Source of the DNA: an uncultured Clostridia bacterium
Lineage (GTDB): Bacteria; Bacillota; Clostridia; Oscillospirales; Acutalibacteraceae
Reading direction: 5' to 3'
Length of the DNA stretch: 64,000 bases
NCBI GenBank assembly: GCA_937892115.1
Contig: CALAUI010000018.1
Span: forward strand, 1-64,000
The notes below the pieces were generated by a model. That model had not been told where the DNA came from and searched no databases. It saw nothing but the letters and a program-made list of their open reading frames with translations. Position numbers and translations under genes: made by a program. This document shows, piece after piece, positions 51,010-60,318 of the stretch. How positions within the stretch are numbered: position 1 is the first letter of the stretch; every line of letters starts with the position of its first letter.

Positions 51010-51743
51010 AACTGATTGACGGTATATCTTCTCTTGACTTTTTGCCTGCCGATCCGTTTTCGGCGGTAATAACGGCTATGGCATCCACGTACGGTACGGA
51101 CTACGGATTTGCAAGATTCTACGTTCAGGATAACAGAGCCGCATTGAGCATCGTTGACGGCAACGTTAATATCTTTGCCTCAGCGGATGCGGATATTGAC
51201 GAAATAAGAGAGTTTCTGAACGTGGTGGGTTATTCATCCGTCAGAGGCGAAAAAGGGGTTATTGACCGTCTGGGGCTTGATATTGCCGATTCATCATACA
51301 TTGTTGAGTATGCCGGCAAAAACGTGCCCGCTCCGGCCGGATTTACGGACAGCAGAGAGCCCCGTGAAATATATTCCCTGCTGACTCTCTCCGGCTTTGA
51401 TATGGGAGATTTCAACGCGTTTTCTCAGGACGTATGTATCCGTCTGAATAAAGGTACGGCTTCCTTCGGAGGTATTGCGGAGGATGAGCTGTGCTGCTGC
51501 TGTTTCAGACTTTTTGAAGGCAGCAAAAGTATTTTACTGGGAGCGGTCGCAACCCATCCCGATTTTCGCGGCAGAGGGCTTGCCTCCTCTCTCGTTCCCT
51601 ATATGGCAGATAGCAAAAAGCCGTCGTTCCTCTTCACAAGGAATGACGCCCTGCTTGATTTTTATATAAATTGCGGCTTTGAAGAAAAGGGCAGATGGGC
51701 TCTGTCACTCAGCCGTGATACTCTCACGGAGGACTCGGAATGA
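51003..51743 (+). CDS. GNAT-family N-acetyltransferase
   Basis: 246 residues. The C-terminal half has the acetyl-CoA fold: ILLGAVATHPDFRGRGLASSLV (motif A, RGxGLA) and LDFYINCGFEEKGRW. The N-terminal half (1-110) is less conserved and may bind substrate. The substrate is unknown. It overlaps the M42 copy 2 stop by seven bases and the following gene by four. Confidence 0.85.
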   Translation: MLKLIDGISSLDFLPADPFSAVITAMASTYGTDYGFARFYVQDNRAALSIVDGNVNIFASADADIDEIREFLNVVGYSSVRGEKGVIDRLGLDIADSSYIVEYAGKNVPAPAGFTDSREPREIYSLLTLSGFDMGDFNAFSQDVCIRLNKGTASFGGIAEDELCCCCFRLFEGSKSILLGAVATHPDFRGRGLASSLVPYMADSKKPSFLFTRNDALLDFYINCGFEEKGRWALSLSRDTLTEDSE

Positions 51744-52429
51744 TACCCATTATTATATTATCCGTCGCATCGTTTGTCTTTGCAGGTGCCTGCATCATAT
51801 TGAGAAGCAAAAACAAGTCCTTCGGCGGTATGGTGTGCAAATTTATGGCATCCTTCGGCTTTATAGGAGTTGCCGTAATCGGAAACTATGTTAACGGCGG
51901 TGCGGATTTAGGTTATTTCAGTCTGATATGCTTTGCACTGATGTTCGGCTTCTGCGGCGATATATTCCTGGGCATCAAGGAAATCGCTCCCATATTCAAA
52001 AAGAAGCTCGTCATCCTCGGTACGGCATTTTTCCTTATCGGTCACATCGTTTATCTTATCGGCTTTTTCAAAATCGGCGCAAGCGCGATATCCACCGTAT
52101 TCCTTCCTCTCGGTGTGGGAGTCGCTCTGATAATGATAGCGGTGCTGAAAATCAATGCGGACAAAAAATTCAAGGCAGTCCTTACCGTTTACTATGCTCT
52201 GCTGATTTTTAAGCTCGGCGCGTCCGCTTCCCTGCTGATAAAGGATTTCTCAATTACGGGTATTCTTCTGGTTGCGGCTTCCGTACTGTTCATAATCAGC
52301 GATACGTGTCTCGGAATAATTTATTTTACTCCCGTAAAAAAGAAAAACGGGCTGGTAATGACGGAGCTTTCAACCTATTATCCCGCTCAGCTTTTATTCG
52401 CTCTCAGCGTAGTTTTCATAGGCAAATAA
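51740..52429 (+). CDS. YhhN/TMEM86-family membrane protein (lysoplasmalogenase-like)
   Basis: 229 residues with about eight membrane segments. The family aspartates are in GFCGDIFLGIKE and FIISDTCLGI, and FFLIGHIVYLIGF is typical. Animal TMEM86B hydrolyses lysoplasmalogens. Plasmalogens occur in anaerobic Clostridia, so the same activity is plausible here. It overlaps the GNAT gene by four bases and ends the operon. Confidence 0.85.
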   Translation: MIPIIILSVASFVFAGACIILRSKNKSFGGMVCKFMASFGFIGVAVIGNYVNGGADLGYFSLICFALMFGFCGDIFLGIKEIAPIFKKKLVILGTAFFLIGHIVYLIGFFKIGASAISTVFLPLGVGVALIMIAVLKINADKKFKAVLTVYYALLIFKLGASASLLIKDFSITGILLVAASVLFIISDTCLGIIYFTPVKKKNGLVMTELSTYYPAQLLFALSVVFIGK

Positions 52430-52442
52430 TTAAATAAAATAT

Positions 52443-52488
52443 AAAGAAGAATCTCAGGACGGCATATCCCGAAATTCTTCTTTTTTTA
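52443..52488. terminator. Bidirectional intrinsic terminator
   Basis: AAAGAAGAAT (52443-52452) pairs with ATTCTTCTTT (52474-52483), followed by further T. Convergent operons meet here. Confidence 0.75.
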
Positions 52489-53454
52489 TTCTTTCTGACT
52501 TTTTATGATGCTTTCGGCGAGTGCTTTCAGCATATCAAGAGATTCAAGTGCGCCTATATCACGGCGGAACTGTGCCGCGCCCCTCATACCCTTGGTGTAC
52601 CAGCCGGCGTGCTTTCTTGCTTCGCGGATACCCACGTAATCGCCTTTATATTCGCAAAGGCGGGTAATATGGCGGAGCATAACGTCCATTTTCTCTTCAA
52701 CGGTGGGGTTGGTTTTCACCTCACCCAAAGTGAAATATTCGTTTATCTGTCTGAAAAGCCAGGGACAGCCCAATGCGCCTCTGCCTATCATAATAAAATC
52801 ACAGCCGGTATATTCGTACATGTGCTTTGCACTTTCAATATCATCAATATCCCCGTTGCCGATTACGGGAATCGTAAGCGCATCGGCTACCGCTTTAATC
52901 ATATCATAATTCACCGGAGGTGCATACATCTGCTTCCTCGTTCTGCCGTGAACCGTCAAAGCAGAAGCTCCCGCCTGCTGAAGCATTATTGCCATTTCAA
53001 CCGCATTCAGATGCTCGTCATCCCAGCCGGTTCTGATTTTACAGGTAACAGGAACTCTGACCGCATTCACCACCGCGTTTGTGATTTGAGCAGCCAGCTC
53101 CGGGGATTTCATCAGCGCACTGCCTCCGCCGTGACCTGCCACCTTCGGTGCGGGACAGCCCATATTGATATCAACCGCAATACACCCGCTCTGTTCGGCT
53201 TTTTTTGCCGCTTCAGCCATTGTTTCCGGCTCACAGCCGAAAATCTGAACTGCCGCATTATTTTCTTTTTCACCCAACGTCATAAGCATTCCCGATTTGC
53301 GGTCATGCATGGTAAGTCCTTTTGAACTGACCATTTCGCTGACAACGTAGGATGCACCGTATTCAAGACATATCTCACGAAACGCCCTGTCCGTCACTCC
53401 GGCCATTGGCGCAAGTGCGGCATATCCCGATAAAACCGTTTCACCTATTTGCAT
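52486..53454 (-). CDS. dusB: tRNA-dihydrouridine synthase
   Basis: 322 residues. FMN enzyme that reduces uridine to dihydrouridine in the tRNA D-loop. Motifs: LAPMAGVTDRAFR, VDINMGCPAPKV (catalytic Cys), CKIRTGWDD, TVHGRTRKQMY, VIGNGDI and MIGRGALGCPWLF. It is the last gene of the thiN-HAD-nucleoside hydrolase-dusB operon, 9 bases after the hydrolase. Confidence 0.95.
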   Translation of the reverse strand: MQIGETVLSGYAALAPMAGVTDRAFREICLEYGASYVVSEMVSSKGLTMHDRKSGMLMTLGEKENNAAVQIFGCEPETMAEAAKKAEQSGCIAVDINMGCPAPKVAGHGGGSALMKSPELAAQITNAVVNAVRVPVTCKIRTGWDDEHLNAVEMAIMLQQAGASALTVHGRTRKQMYAPPVNYDMIKAVADALTIPVIGNGDIDDIESAKHMYEYTGCDFIMIGRGALGCPWLFRQINEYFTLGEVKTNPTVEEKMDVMLRHITRLCEYKGDYVGIREARKHAGWYTKGMRGAAQFRRDIGALESLDMLKALAESIIKSQKE

Positions 53455-53463
53455 ACTGTATCC

Positions 53464-54339
53464 TTATTTGCAGATTATTTCGTCAATTCTGTCGGCGTAA
53501 AAATCGGAGGGCTTTGTCATTACGACGTAGCAATCCTTACCGTTTTCATCGGGGACAAAGTGATTTTTACCCGTTTCGACTTCAACAGAGCCCTTACCGA
53601 AGACTTCCTTATAGCCCTCACCTTCAACGTCGCCGGAAACGGCAAGAAGAGTTACCATGGGATCCCATGAGGACCTGCCTTTGCCGTGACCGATTGCATC
53701 AAATGCTTTGAACGTAAGAGAATCTCTGTCAAGATTTCTTCCGCTGATTACATCATTTCCGTTTTCCCAGCCCGACATTACCAGTGGAACGGGGCAGTTT
53801 TCAAGAATATCGGCTGATGCGATACGGGAGCGGGCGTTATTGCAGAAATTATGCTCGCAGCAGCCGTCCTCATCCCATTTGCCGCCCATAATCCAGATCT
53901 TGCCGACCTTATTCTTTACAAGCTCAAAGCCGTCAAGAGGCGAATACGCATCGCCCTTGCTTTTAAGAAGTCCGTCAATGACGTTAAGAAATCCGACGGC
54001 AATAATATCAACCTTCTGCTCTGATTCGGACAGCAGACGGCGGTAACATTCAACACCGTCAAGATAATCCTTTCTGTCTGAATAAGCGGCAAGTATCTTC
54101 TGATATTTCGGCGTTCCCGCAAAATCATCTGCCTTCTCATCAATTCCGATGGGAAGATTTTTTATGCCGTTTTCATTGAGAAAGGCATCCACGGATCTGA
54201 CGGAATATTCCGTATACGCGTTGATAACGACACCGTAAAGCTCAATCTCACCATTATTATGCTTGCTGCAAAGAATCTTAAGAGCGGCACAGTCATCGCA
54301 ATCTGTCCACCAATCCGTATCAAATATAAATCTTTTCAT
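53464..54339 (-). CDS. Inosine/uridine-preferring nucleoside hydrolase family protein
   Basis: 291 residues. Cleaves the N-glycosidic bond of ribonucleosides. The calcium-binding N-terminal motif is FDTDWWTDCDD, GKIWIMGG matches the family's IVIMGG, and the late Asp is in SWDPMVTLLAV. The residues between differ from the classic IunH enzymes, so the nucleoside specificity is open. It overlaps the upstream HAD gene by four bases. Confidence 0.86.
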   Translation of the reverse strand: MKRFIFDTDWWTDCDDCAALKILCSKHNNGEIELYGVVINAYTEYSVRSVDAFLNENGIKNLPIGIDEKADDFAGTPKYQKILAAYSDRKDYLDGVECYRRLLSESEQKVDIIAVGFLNVIDGLLKSKGDAYSPLDGFELVKNKVGKIWIMGGKWDEDGCCEHNFCNNARSRIASADILENCPVPLVMSGWENGNDVISGRNLDRDSLTFKAFDAIGHGKGRSSWDPMVTLLAVSGDVEGEGYKEVFGKGSVEVETGKNHFVPDENGKDCYVVMTKPSDFYADRIDEIICK

Positions 54340-54983
54340 ACTAACTCCTTAAAATCAAGCTCCTCAAAGCTCATATAAAAGCTGTCGCAAATTTCTTTCA
54401 TTTCGCCCGTTTTCTTTTCAAAATCATCGTAAAGTCCGATTACTCTGAAGCCGTCTTTTTTTGCGGTGACAGCACAGTGCAGGGCATCCTCAAAGACAAC
54501 CGTATCCGATTTATCCGTCCCGAGGAAATTGAGAGCTTCTTCATAAATGACCGGCTCATCCTTACCGTGCCCCACCTCGGTGCAGGTAAAAATTTTACCG
54601 AAACAGTCAAGTATGCCGATTCGCTTTAATGCCGCACTTACGAGGGGCTCGTCCGTAGCGGTCGCCACCGTCATTTTTACTCCCATATCAGAGAGCTTCC
54701 TTACAAATTCCGCCGCTCCAGGTTTCGGCTGAACGCGAAAGGCATATTCATCGTAAACCATATCGTTTATGCCCTCTGCAATCTGCTTTACCGTAAGCGG
54801 AAGATTATATTCGTTTTTCAGATATTCACATCCCTGAGCAAGACTCATCCTGATTACGGTTTCATTCAGTCCCGGCTTCGCCGCGACACCGAGAGAGTCA
54901 AGGTATCTCGTACCGTAAACCTCCCACACGCCCATAGAATCAAGTAGAGTACCGTCAAGGTCAAAGATTGCTCCGTTTATCAT
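54336..54983 (-). CDS. HAD-superfamily phosphatase, subfamily I
   Basis: 215 residues. FDLDGTLLDSMGVW (motif I), TVATATDEP (motif II), GHGKDEPVIYEEAL (Lys motif III) and VFEDALHCA (motif IV), with an alpha-helical cap. Similar to phosphoglycolate/beta-phosphoglucomutase-like phosphatases; the substrate is unknown. The start codon directly abuts the stop of thiN. A role in dephosphorylating thiamine phosphates is conceivable from context only. Confidence 0.86.
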   Translation of the reverse strand: MINGAIFDLDGTLLDSMGVWEVYGTRYLDSLGVAAKPGLNETVIRMSLAQGCEYLKNEYNLPLTVKQIAEGINDMVYDEYAFRVQPKPGAAEFVRKLSDMGVKMTVATATDEPLVSAALKRIGILDCFGKIFTCTEVGHGKDEPVIYEEALNFLGTDKSDTVVFEDALHCAVTAKKDGFRVIGLYDDFEKKTGEMKEICDSFYMSFEELDFKELV

Positions 54984-55604
54984 TTATTCACCCGGCATTT
55001 TTGAAAGAATTACCATAAGAACACCGTCACCGACGCTGATTTCAGCCGTGCCGTTCCATTCGTTGCTGACACCGAGGGGCTCGGTGTTATTCATAATAAC
55101 GTTATCAAGCTCGTACTTAACGCCCTTTTCACAGACGTTTTTGCTTATATCCGTAACGGAAAGTACAGAGATTGAATAGCCGGGCATTTCGGGAATTTTT
55201 ACCGAATTGTTGCTGATGAAATAAATCAGGTCTCTTTCGTCAATTACGGTAACCTTCACATTATTCTTCGCGGCAAAGGTACAGGCGTTGATATTACCCA
55301 TAAGGTGATCAAATCTGCCGCCGTTTGCACAGTAAAGATATATCTCGTCAAAGCCCTCTTTGACGGCGTAACGGAAGGCAACCATGGTATCGGTGTCGTT
55401 CTTTTCCACAGGCAAGATGATTTTACCTATATCATCGGGGAGATGACCCGTATAGGAATCAAAGTCACCTATTATCAGGTCAGGCTTCACCGCGGCATAA
55501 AGAGCATATTCATAGCCCTTGTCGCAGGCGATGATAAAATCGCACTCACCGATTTTATCAAGGGGCGAAAAGTTACCGCCGGAAATAATACCGCAGATTT
55601 TCAT
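54984..55604 (-). CDS. thiN: Thiamine diphosphokinase
   Basis: 206 residues. Transfers pyrophosphate from ATP to thiamine to make thiamine diphosphate. Motifs: IIACDKGYEYA, LIIGDFDS, EKNDTDTMVA, ANGGRFDHLMGNI. The C-terminal beta-barrel half carries the substrate segment. AAGGAAGGTG precedes the ATG, and no TPP riboswitch is seen in the 30-base leader. First gene of a four-gene - strand operon. Confidence 0.94.
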   Translation of the reverse strand: MKICGIISGGNFSPLDKIGECDFIIACDKGYEYALYAAVKPDLIIGDFDSYTGHLPDDIGKIILPVEKNDTDTMVAFRYAVKEGFDEIYLYCANGGRFDHLMGNINACTFAAKNNVKVTVIDERDLIYFISNNSVKIPEMPGYSISVLSVTDISKNVCEKGVKYELDNVIMNNTEPLGVSNEWNGTAEISVGDGVLMVILSKMPGE

Positions 55605-55636
55605 AATATCACCTTCCTTTTTATTTTCTCGCTTTT

Positions 55637-55665
55637 ATTATACAACCTTTTGAATTTCTTGGCAA
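55637..55665 (-). promoter_or_regulatory. Promoter of thiN operon
   Basis: Minus strand TTGCCA (55660-55665), 17-base spacer, TATAAT (55637-55642). Confidence 0.75.
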
Positions 55666-55671
55666 CAGAAA

Positions 55672-55705
55672 AAAGAAAAGGCAGCAACACCGGAGTGTTA
55701 CTGCC
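55672..55705 (-). terminator. Intrinsic terminator of tuf
   Basis: 11-bp stem with one mismatch or wobble, GGCAGTAACAC / GTGTTGCTGCC on the minus strand with a TCCG loop (55680-55705), then TTTTCTTTTTT. Confidence 0.88.
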
Positions 55706-55724
55706 TTGGGATTACAAAATCAAA

Positions 55725-56924
55725 TTATTCGTTGATTTCGATAACAACGCCTGAACCAACGGTTCTGCCGCCTTCACGGATAGCAAAACGAAGACCGTTT
55801 TCAATAGCGATGGGAGTGATAAGCTCAACCTTCATGTCAACGTTATCACCGGGCATGCACATTTCTGTGCCTTCGGGAAGAGTGATTACGCCTGTAACGT
55901 CGGTAGTTCTGAAATAGAACTGAGGACGATAGTTGTTGAAGAAGGGAGTATGACGGCCGCCTTCATCCTTAGTAAGAACGTAAACCTGGCCTACGAACTT
56001 TGTATGAGGATTGATTGAACCGGGCTTGCAGAGTACCTGACCACGTTCGATTTCTGTTCTCTGAACACCACGAAGGAGAGCGCCGATGTTGTCGCCTGCT
56101 TCAGCGTAGTCAAGGATCTTTCTGAACATTTCGATACCGGTAACAACGGTCTTTCTTCTTTCTTCTGTGAGACCGATGATTTCAACTTCTTCAGAAGTTC
56201 TGAGCTGACCTCTTTCAACTCTACCTGTAGCAACTGTACCACGGCCTGTGATGGTGAATACGTCCTCTACGGGCATAAGGAAGGGCATGTCTGCCTTACG
56301 GTCGGGAGTGGGGATATAGCTGTCAACAGCATCCATGAGTTCCCAGATGCAAGCGATTTCGGGAGCTGCAACGTCGCCGCCGGCATATTCGAGTGCCTTA
56401 AGAGCTGAACCCTTGATGATGGGGCCTTCTTCGTCGAAGCCGTACTCAGCAAGTGTTTCTCTGATTTCCATTTCAACGAGCTCGAGAAGTTCGGGGTCGT
56501 CAACCTGGTCAACCTTGTTCATGAAAACAACGATCTTGGGAACGCCTACCTGACGAGCAAGGAGAAGGTGTTCTTTTGTCTGAGCCATAGGACCGTCGGT
56601 GGAAGCGATAACAAGGATAGCACCGTCCATCTGAGCAGCACCTGTGATCATGTTCTTGATATAGTCAGCGTGGCCCGGGCAGTCAACGTGAGCATAGTGA
56701 CGAGCATCTGTCTCGTACTCAACGTGAGCTGTATTGATTGTGATACCACGTTCTCTTTCTTCGGGAGCCTTATCGATGTTAGCGTAGTCAACGAAAGCTG
56801 CGCCGCCCTTCATAGCGAGGGTCTTTGTGATAGCTGCTGTAAGAGTAGTCTTACCATGGTCAACGTGACCGATTGTACCGATGTTTACATGGGGCTTAGA
56901 ACGGTTAAATTTTTCTTTTGCCAT
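55725..56924 (-). CDS. tuf: Elongation factor Tu
   Basis: 399 residues. GTPase that delivers aminoacyl-tRNA to the ribosome. G1 GHVDHGKTT, the switch segment [15 protein letters not shown]3 [13 protein letters not shown]4 NKVDQVDD, and G5 GSALKAL; domains 2 and 3 are complete. ATG 56924 follows AAGGAGG. It is the last gene of the str cluster and also has its own promoter 54 bases upstream, as expected for the most abundant protein of the cell. Confidence 0.98.
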   Translation of the reverse strand: MAKEKFNRSKPHVNIGTIGHVDHGKTTLTAAITKTLAMKGGAAFVDYANIDKAPEERERGITINTAHVEYETDARHYAHVDCPGHADYIKNMITGAAQMDGAILVIASTDGPMAQTKEHLLLARQVGVPKIVVFMNKVDQVDDPELLELVEMEIRETLAEYGFDEEGPIIKGSALKALEYAGGDVAAPEIACIWELMDAVDSYIPTPDRKADMPFLMPVEDVFTITGRGTVATGRVERGQLRTSEEVEIIGLTEERRKTVVTGIEMFRKILDYAEAGDNIGALLRGVQRTEIERGQVLCKPGSINPHTKFVGQVYVLTKDEGGRHTPFFNNYRPQFYFRTTDVTGVITLPEGTEMCMPGDNVDMKVELITPIAIENGLRFAIREGGRTVGSGVVIEINE

Positions 56925-56977
56925 TTTAAGTTTCCTCCTTATTTTGAAAACATTTAGTGATGCACAAGCATAAGTTG

Positions 56978-57006
56978 ATTTTATCAGCAAATACTTGCAA
57001 TTTCAA
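56978..57006 (-). promoter_or_regulatory. Internal promoter of tuf
   Basis: Minus strand TTGAAA (57001-57006), 17-base spacer, TAAAAT (56978-56983) with a TGA extended -10. It would give tuf extra transcripts independent of the str operon. Confidence 0.7.
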
Positions 57007-57035
57007 GTTTTTTTTGAAGATTTTTGCGAATTATC

Positions 57036-59102
57036 TTATTTCTCTGCAACAATTTTTTCGGCTATGCTCTTGGGAACCTCGGCATAATGACTGGGCTCCA
57101 TTACATACTGGCCTCTGCCCTGAGTCTTTGAACGAAGGGAAGTGGCGTAACCGAACATATTGGAGAGAGGAATATTGGCGTCAATCTGTGTAGCACCGGT
57201 TCTTGCTTCCTGACCCTGGATAAGACCGCGGCGGGAGTTACAGTCACCGATAACGTCACCGATGTATTCATCGGGAACAATGATGGCACACTTCATGATG
57301 GGCTCCATAAGAACGGGAGCTGCCTTTCTCATTGCATCCTTGAATGCCATTGAAGCGGCAATCTTGAATGCCATTTCGGAAGAGTCAACCTCGTGATATG
57401 AACCGTCGTAAAGAGTAACCTTTACGTCAACTACGTTGTAACCTGCAAGAGTACCGCTGAGCATTGCGCCCTTGATACCTGCCTCGATGGCGTTGAAATA
57501 CTCCTTGGGAATAGCACCGCCGACGATGTTGTTGACAAATTCGTAGCCCTTTTCGGGATTGGGTTCAATATTGATCTTAACATGACCGTACTGACCTTTA
57601 CCGCCTGACTGTCTTGCATACTTGGTATCAGAGCTTGCGGGAACGGTAATGGTTTCGCGGTATGCAACCTGGGGCTGACCTACATTTGCCTCAACCTTGA
57701 ATTCACGAAGAAGTCTGTCAACGATGATTTCAAGATGAAGCTCGCCCATACCGGCGATAATGGTCTGACCTGTCTCCTCATCGGTATAGCACTTGAAGGT
57801 GGGGTCTTCCTCTGCCAGCTTTGCAAGAGCAATACCCATCTTTTCCTGACCTGCTTTGGTCTTGGGCTCGATGGCTACTCTGATAACGGGCTCGGGGAAT
57901 TCCATTGATTCAAGTATGATGGGATGTCTCTGGTCGCAGAGTGTATCGCCCGTAGTTGTCTGCTTGACACCTACACAAGCGGCGATATCACCGGCGTAAC
58001 AGCACTCAATATCCTGTCTGTGGTTGGCATGCATCTGAAGAATGCGTCCCATTCTTTCATTTACATCCTTGGTTGAGTTATATACTGTTGCACCTGTATC
58101 AACAGAGCCGGAGTAAACTCTGAAGAAGCAGAGCTTACCTACGAAGGGGTCTGTCGTAATCTTGAAAGCAAGAGCTGAGAAGGGCTCTGTGTCAGATGAA
58201 TGTCTGACCTCTTCCTTATCAGTTCTGGGGTTTACACCCTTGATTGCTTCAACGTCTGTGGGAGCGGGCATATAGTCAACTACTGCATCAAGCAGGAGCT
58301 GAACGCCCTTGTTGCGGTAGGATGTACCGCAGCATACGGGTACCATTTCATTGGCGATTGTGGACTGTCTGATGCACTTCTTGATTTCATCAACGGTAAG
58401 CTCTTCGCCGTTGAAGTACTTTTCCATAAGTGCTTCATCCTGCTCTGCAACGTGCTCAATAAGCTCGTCGCGATATTTCTGAGCAAGCTCTTTCATATCG
58501 TCGGGAATATCCTCAACGTCAATCTGGGTGCCCATATCGTCTCTGTAATAGAAGGCCTTCATGATAACAAGATCAATTATACCTTCAAAAGTTGCTTCCG
58601 CGCCGATGGGAAGCTGAATGGGAACGGCATTACATTTAAGTCTGTCCTTCATCATGTCAACAACATGATAGAAGTCTGCACCCATAATGTCCATCTTATT
58701 GACGTAAACCATTCTGGGAACCTTATATTTATCTGCCTGTCTCCATACGGTTTCACTCTGGGGCTCAACGCCGCCTTTAGCGCAGAGAACTGTTACGGAG
58801 CCGTCGAGAACACGCAGGGAACGTTCAACCTCAACTGTGAAGTCAACGTGACCCGGTGTATCGATGATGTTGATACGGTGGTCCTTCCAAAAGCAGGTAG
58901 TTGCAGCGGAAGTGATTGTGATACCACGTTCCTGCTCCTGAGCCATAAAGTCCATTGTTGCAGCACCATCGTGTGTTTCGCCGATCTTATGAGTTTTACC
59001 TGTATAATACAGGATTCGTTCAGTTGTAGTGGTCTTACCGGCATCGATATGTGCCATAATACCAATGTTTCTTGTCATCTCAAGAGAAACCTGTCTTGGC
59101 AT
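57036..59102 (-). CDS. fusA: Elongation factor G
   Basis: 688 residues. Translocase GTPase of the ribosome. G1 [13 protein letters not shown], switch [14 protein letters not shown]3 [10 protein letters not shown]4 VNKMD. Domain IV ([18 protein letters not shown] region) and domain V are present. The length matches the housekeeping EF-G rather than the shorter tetracycline-resistance proteins. GGAGG precedes the ATG; rpsG lies 51 bases upstream. Confidence 0.98.
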   Translation of the reverse strand: MPRQVSLEMTRNIGIMAHIDAGKTTTTERILYYTGKTHKIGETHDGAATMDFMAQEQERGITITSAATTCFWKDHRINIIDTPGHVDFTVEVERSLRVLDGSVTVLCAKGGVEPQSETVWRQADKYKVPRMVYVNKMDIMGADFYHVVDMMKDRLKCNAVPIQLPIGAEATFEGIIDLVIMKAFYYRDDMGTQIDVEDIPDDMKELAQKYRDELIEHVAEQDEALMEKYFNGEELTVDEIKKCIRQSTIANEMVPVCCGTSYRNKGVQLLLDAVVDYMPAPTDVEAIKGVNPRTDKEEVRHSSDTEPFSALAFKITTDPFVGKLCFFRVYSGSVDTGATVYNSTKDVNERMGRILQMHANHRQDIECCYAGDIAACVGVKQTTTGDTLCDQRHPIILESMEFPEPVIRVAIEPKTKAGQEKMGIALAKLAEEDPTFKCYTDEETGQTIIAGMGELHLEIIVDRLLREFKVEANVGQPQVAYRETITVPASSDTKYARQSGGKGQYGHVKINIEPNPEKGYEFVNNIVGGAIPKEYFNAIEAGIKGAMLSGTLAGYNVVDVKVTLYDGSYHEVDSSEMAFKIAASMAFKDAMRKAAPVLMEPIMKCAIIVPDEYIGDVIGDCNSRRGLIQGQEARTGATQIDANIPLSNMFGYATSLRSKTQGRGQYVMEPSHYAEVPKSIAEKIVAEK

Positions 59103-59153
59103 ATTAACCTCCGAATAAGTGTAAAAACTAAAATCTGCTCAACCGACAGATGA

Positions 59154-59624
59154 TTACCATCTGAAGTGTGCAAATGCCTTGTTGGATTCTGCCATCTTGT
59201 GAGTATCTTCACGCTTCTTGAATGAACCACCGGTCTGGTTGATTGCATCCATGATTTCGTTGGCAAGGCGCTCTTTCATTGTTCTCTCGGAACGTGCACG
59301 AGCGTAAGTGGTGATCCAACGCAGACCAAGGGTCTGTCTTCTGGCGGGTCTAACCTCCATGGGAACCTGATAGGTTGCACCGCCGACACGGCGAGCCTTA
59401 ACTTCGAGAACGGGCATAACATTCTCCATAGCTTCCTCAAAAGCTTCGAGGGGCTCCTTACCGGTCTTTTCTTTAACAATGTCAAAAGCATCGTAAACGA
59501 TCTTCTGAGCTACACCCTTCTTACCGTCAAGCATGATGTTGTTGATAAGACGAGTGACAAGGGTTGAATTGTAAAGCGGATCAGGCAAAACTTCACGTTT
59601 TGCTATGTTGCCTCTTCTTGGCAC
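59154..59624 (-). CDS. rpsG: 30S ribosomal protein S7
   Basis: 156 residues, the standard length. Binds the 3' domain of 16S rRNA at the head. The N-terminal [15 protein letters not shown] is diagnostic. The start codon is GTG at 59624, eight bases after AAGGAGG; in-frame ATGs farther upstream (to 59750) have no ribosome site and would add an extension absent from S7. Second gene of the str operon. Confidence 0.97.
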   Translation of the reverse strand: MPRRGNIAKREVLPDPLYNSTLVTRLINNIMLDGKKGVAQKIVYDAFDIVKEKTGKEPLEAFEEAMENVMPVLEVKARRVGGATYQVPMEVRPARRQTLGLRWITTYARARSERTMKERLANEIMDAINQTGGSFKKREDTHKMAESNKAFAHFRW

Positions 59625-59774
59625 TTCGCTTCCCTCCTTCATAATAATGATATCATAGGTACTCGAGTGACAAATTCTCGTGGCGCCAACGCAGAGACTA
59701 TACATTATATATATGTACTGCATTGGTAGGAATAAAATTCCGGCCTGCAAGAAGATTTGTCTTAATGTTGCGGA

Positions 59775-60194
59775 TTATTTCTTTACCTTAGGACGCTTTG
59801 CACCGTACTTTGAACGGGCCTGCATTCTGCCGTTAACGCCCTGAGTATCAAGGGTACCGCGAATGATGTGGTAACGTACACCGGGAAGGTCCTTTACACG
59901 GCCGCCGCGGATAAGAACAACTGAGTGCTCCTGAAGGTTGTGACCTACGCCGGGAATGTAAGCTGAAACTTCGATTCCGTTTGTAAGACGAACTCTGGCG
60001 ATCTTACGAAGAGCTGAGTTGGGCTTCTTGGGAGTAGCAGTTTTAACAGCGGTGCAAACGCCGCGCTTCTGGGGTGAATCCTGATCGGTCATTACGTTCT
60101 TCTTAGAGTTCAGTCCCTTTAAGAGTGCGGGTGCTTTGGGCTTCTTTTCAAGTGTCTCTCTGCCGTTACGAACAAGCTGATTAAAGGTAGGCAT
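59775..60194 (-). CDS. rpsL: 30S ribosomal protein S12
   Basis: 139 residues, decoding-centre protein. The segment [13 protein letters not shown] carries the streptomycin-site lysine in the wild-type (sensitive) state, and [11 protein letters not shown] is intact. An insertion of about 13 residues ([16 protein letters not shown] region), typical of Firmicutes S12, is present. ATG 60194 follows AAGGAGAG. It is preceded by its own promoter and a leader hairpin. Confidence 0.98.
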   Translation of the reverse strand: MPTFNQLVRNGRETLEKKPKAPALLKGLNSKKNVMTDQDSPQKRGVCTAVKTATPKKPNSALRKIARVRLTNGIEVSAYIPGVGHNLQEHSVVLIRGGRVKDLPGVRYHIIRGTLDTQGVNGRMQARSKYGAKRPKVKK

Positions 60195-60232
60195 GTATTC
60201 TCTCCTTTCTTGAATAGTATGTATGTGCAGGA

Positions 60233-60252
60233 TTTCCCGAATAATCGGGAAA
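60233..60252 (-). promoter_or_regulatory. Leader hairpin of the rpsL operon
   Basis: Perfect 8-bp stem TTTCCCGA / TCGGGAAA with a four-base loop, between the promoter and the rpsL start. There is no T tract, so it is not a simple terminator. It could stabilise the mRNA or be a ribosomal-protein feedback target. Confidence 0.5.
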
Positions 60253-60273
60253 CCCGATACACCACAATTTAGC

Positions 60274-60303
60274 ATTTTATCACAGGTTGCCCTGCCTTGT
60301 CAA
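60274..60303 (-). promoter_or_regulatory. Promoter of the rpsL-rpsG-fusA operon
   Basis: Minus strand TTGACA (60298-60303), 18-base spacer, TAAAAT (60274-60279) with a TGA extended -10. It lies just after the rpoC stop; no terminator separates the two, so read-through from rpoBC is also likely. Confidence 0.75.
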
Positions 60304-60318
60304 CACTTTTAACAAGAA

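Noticed and set aside
58200..59153. 317-codon open frame on + opposite fusA
   Set aside because: A shadow frame caused by the codon bias of fusA; the translation looks like no known protein.
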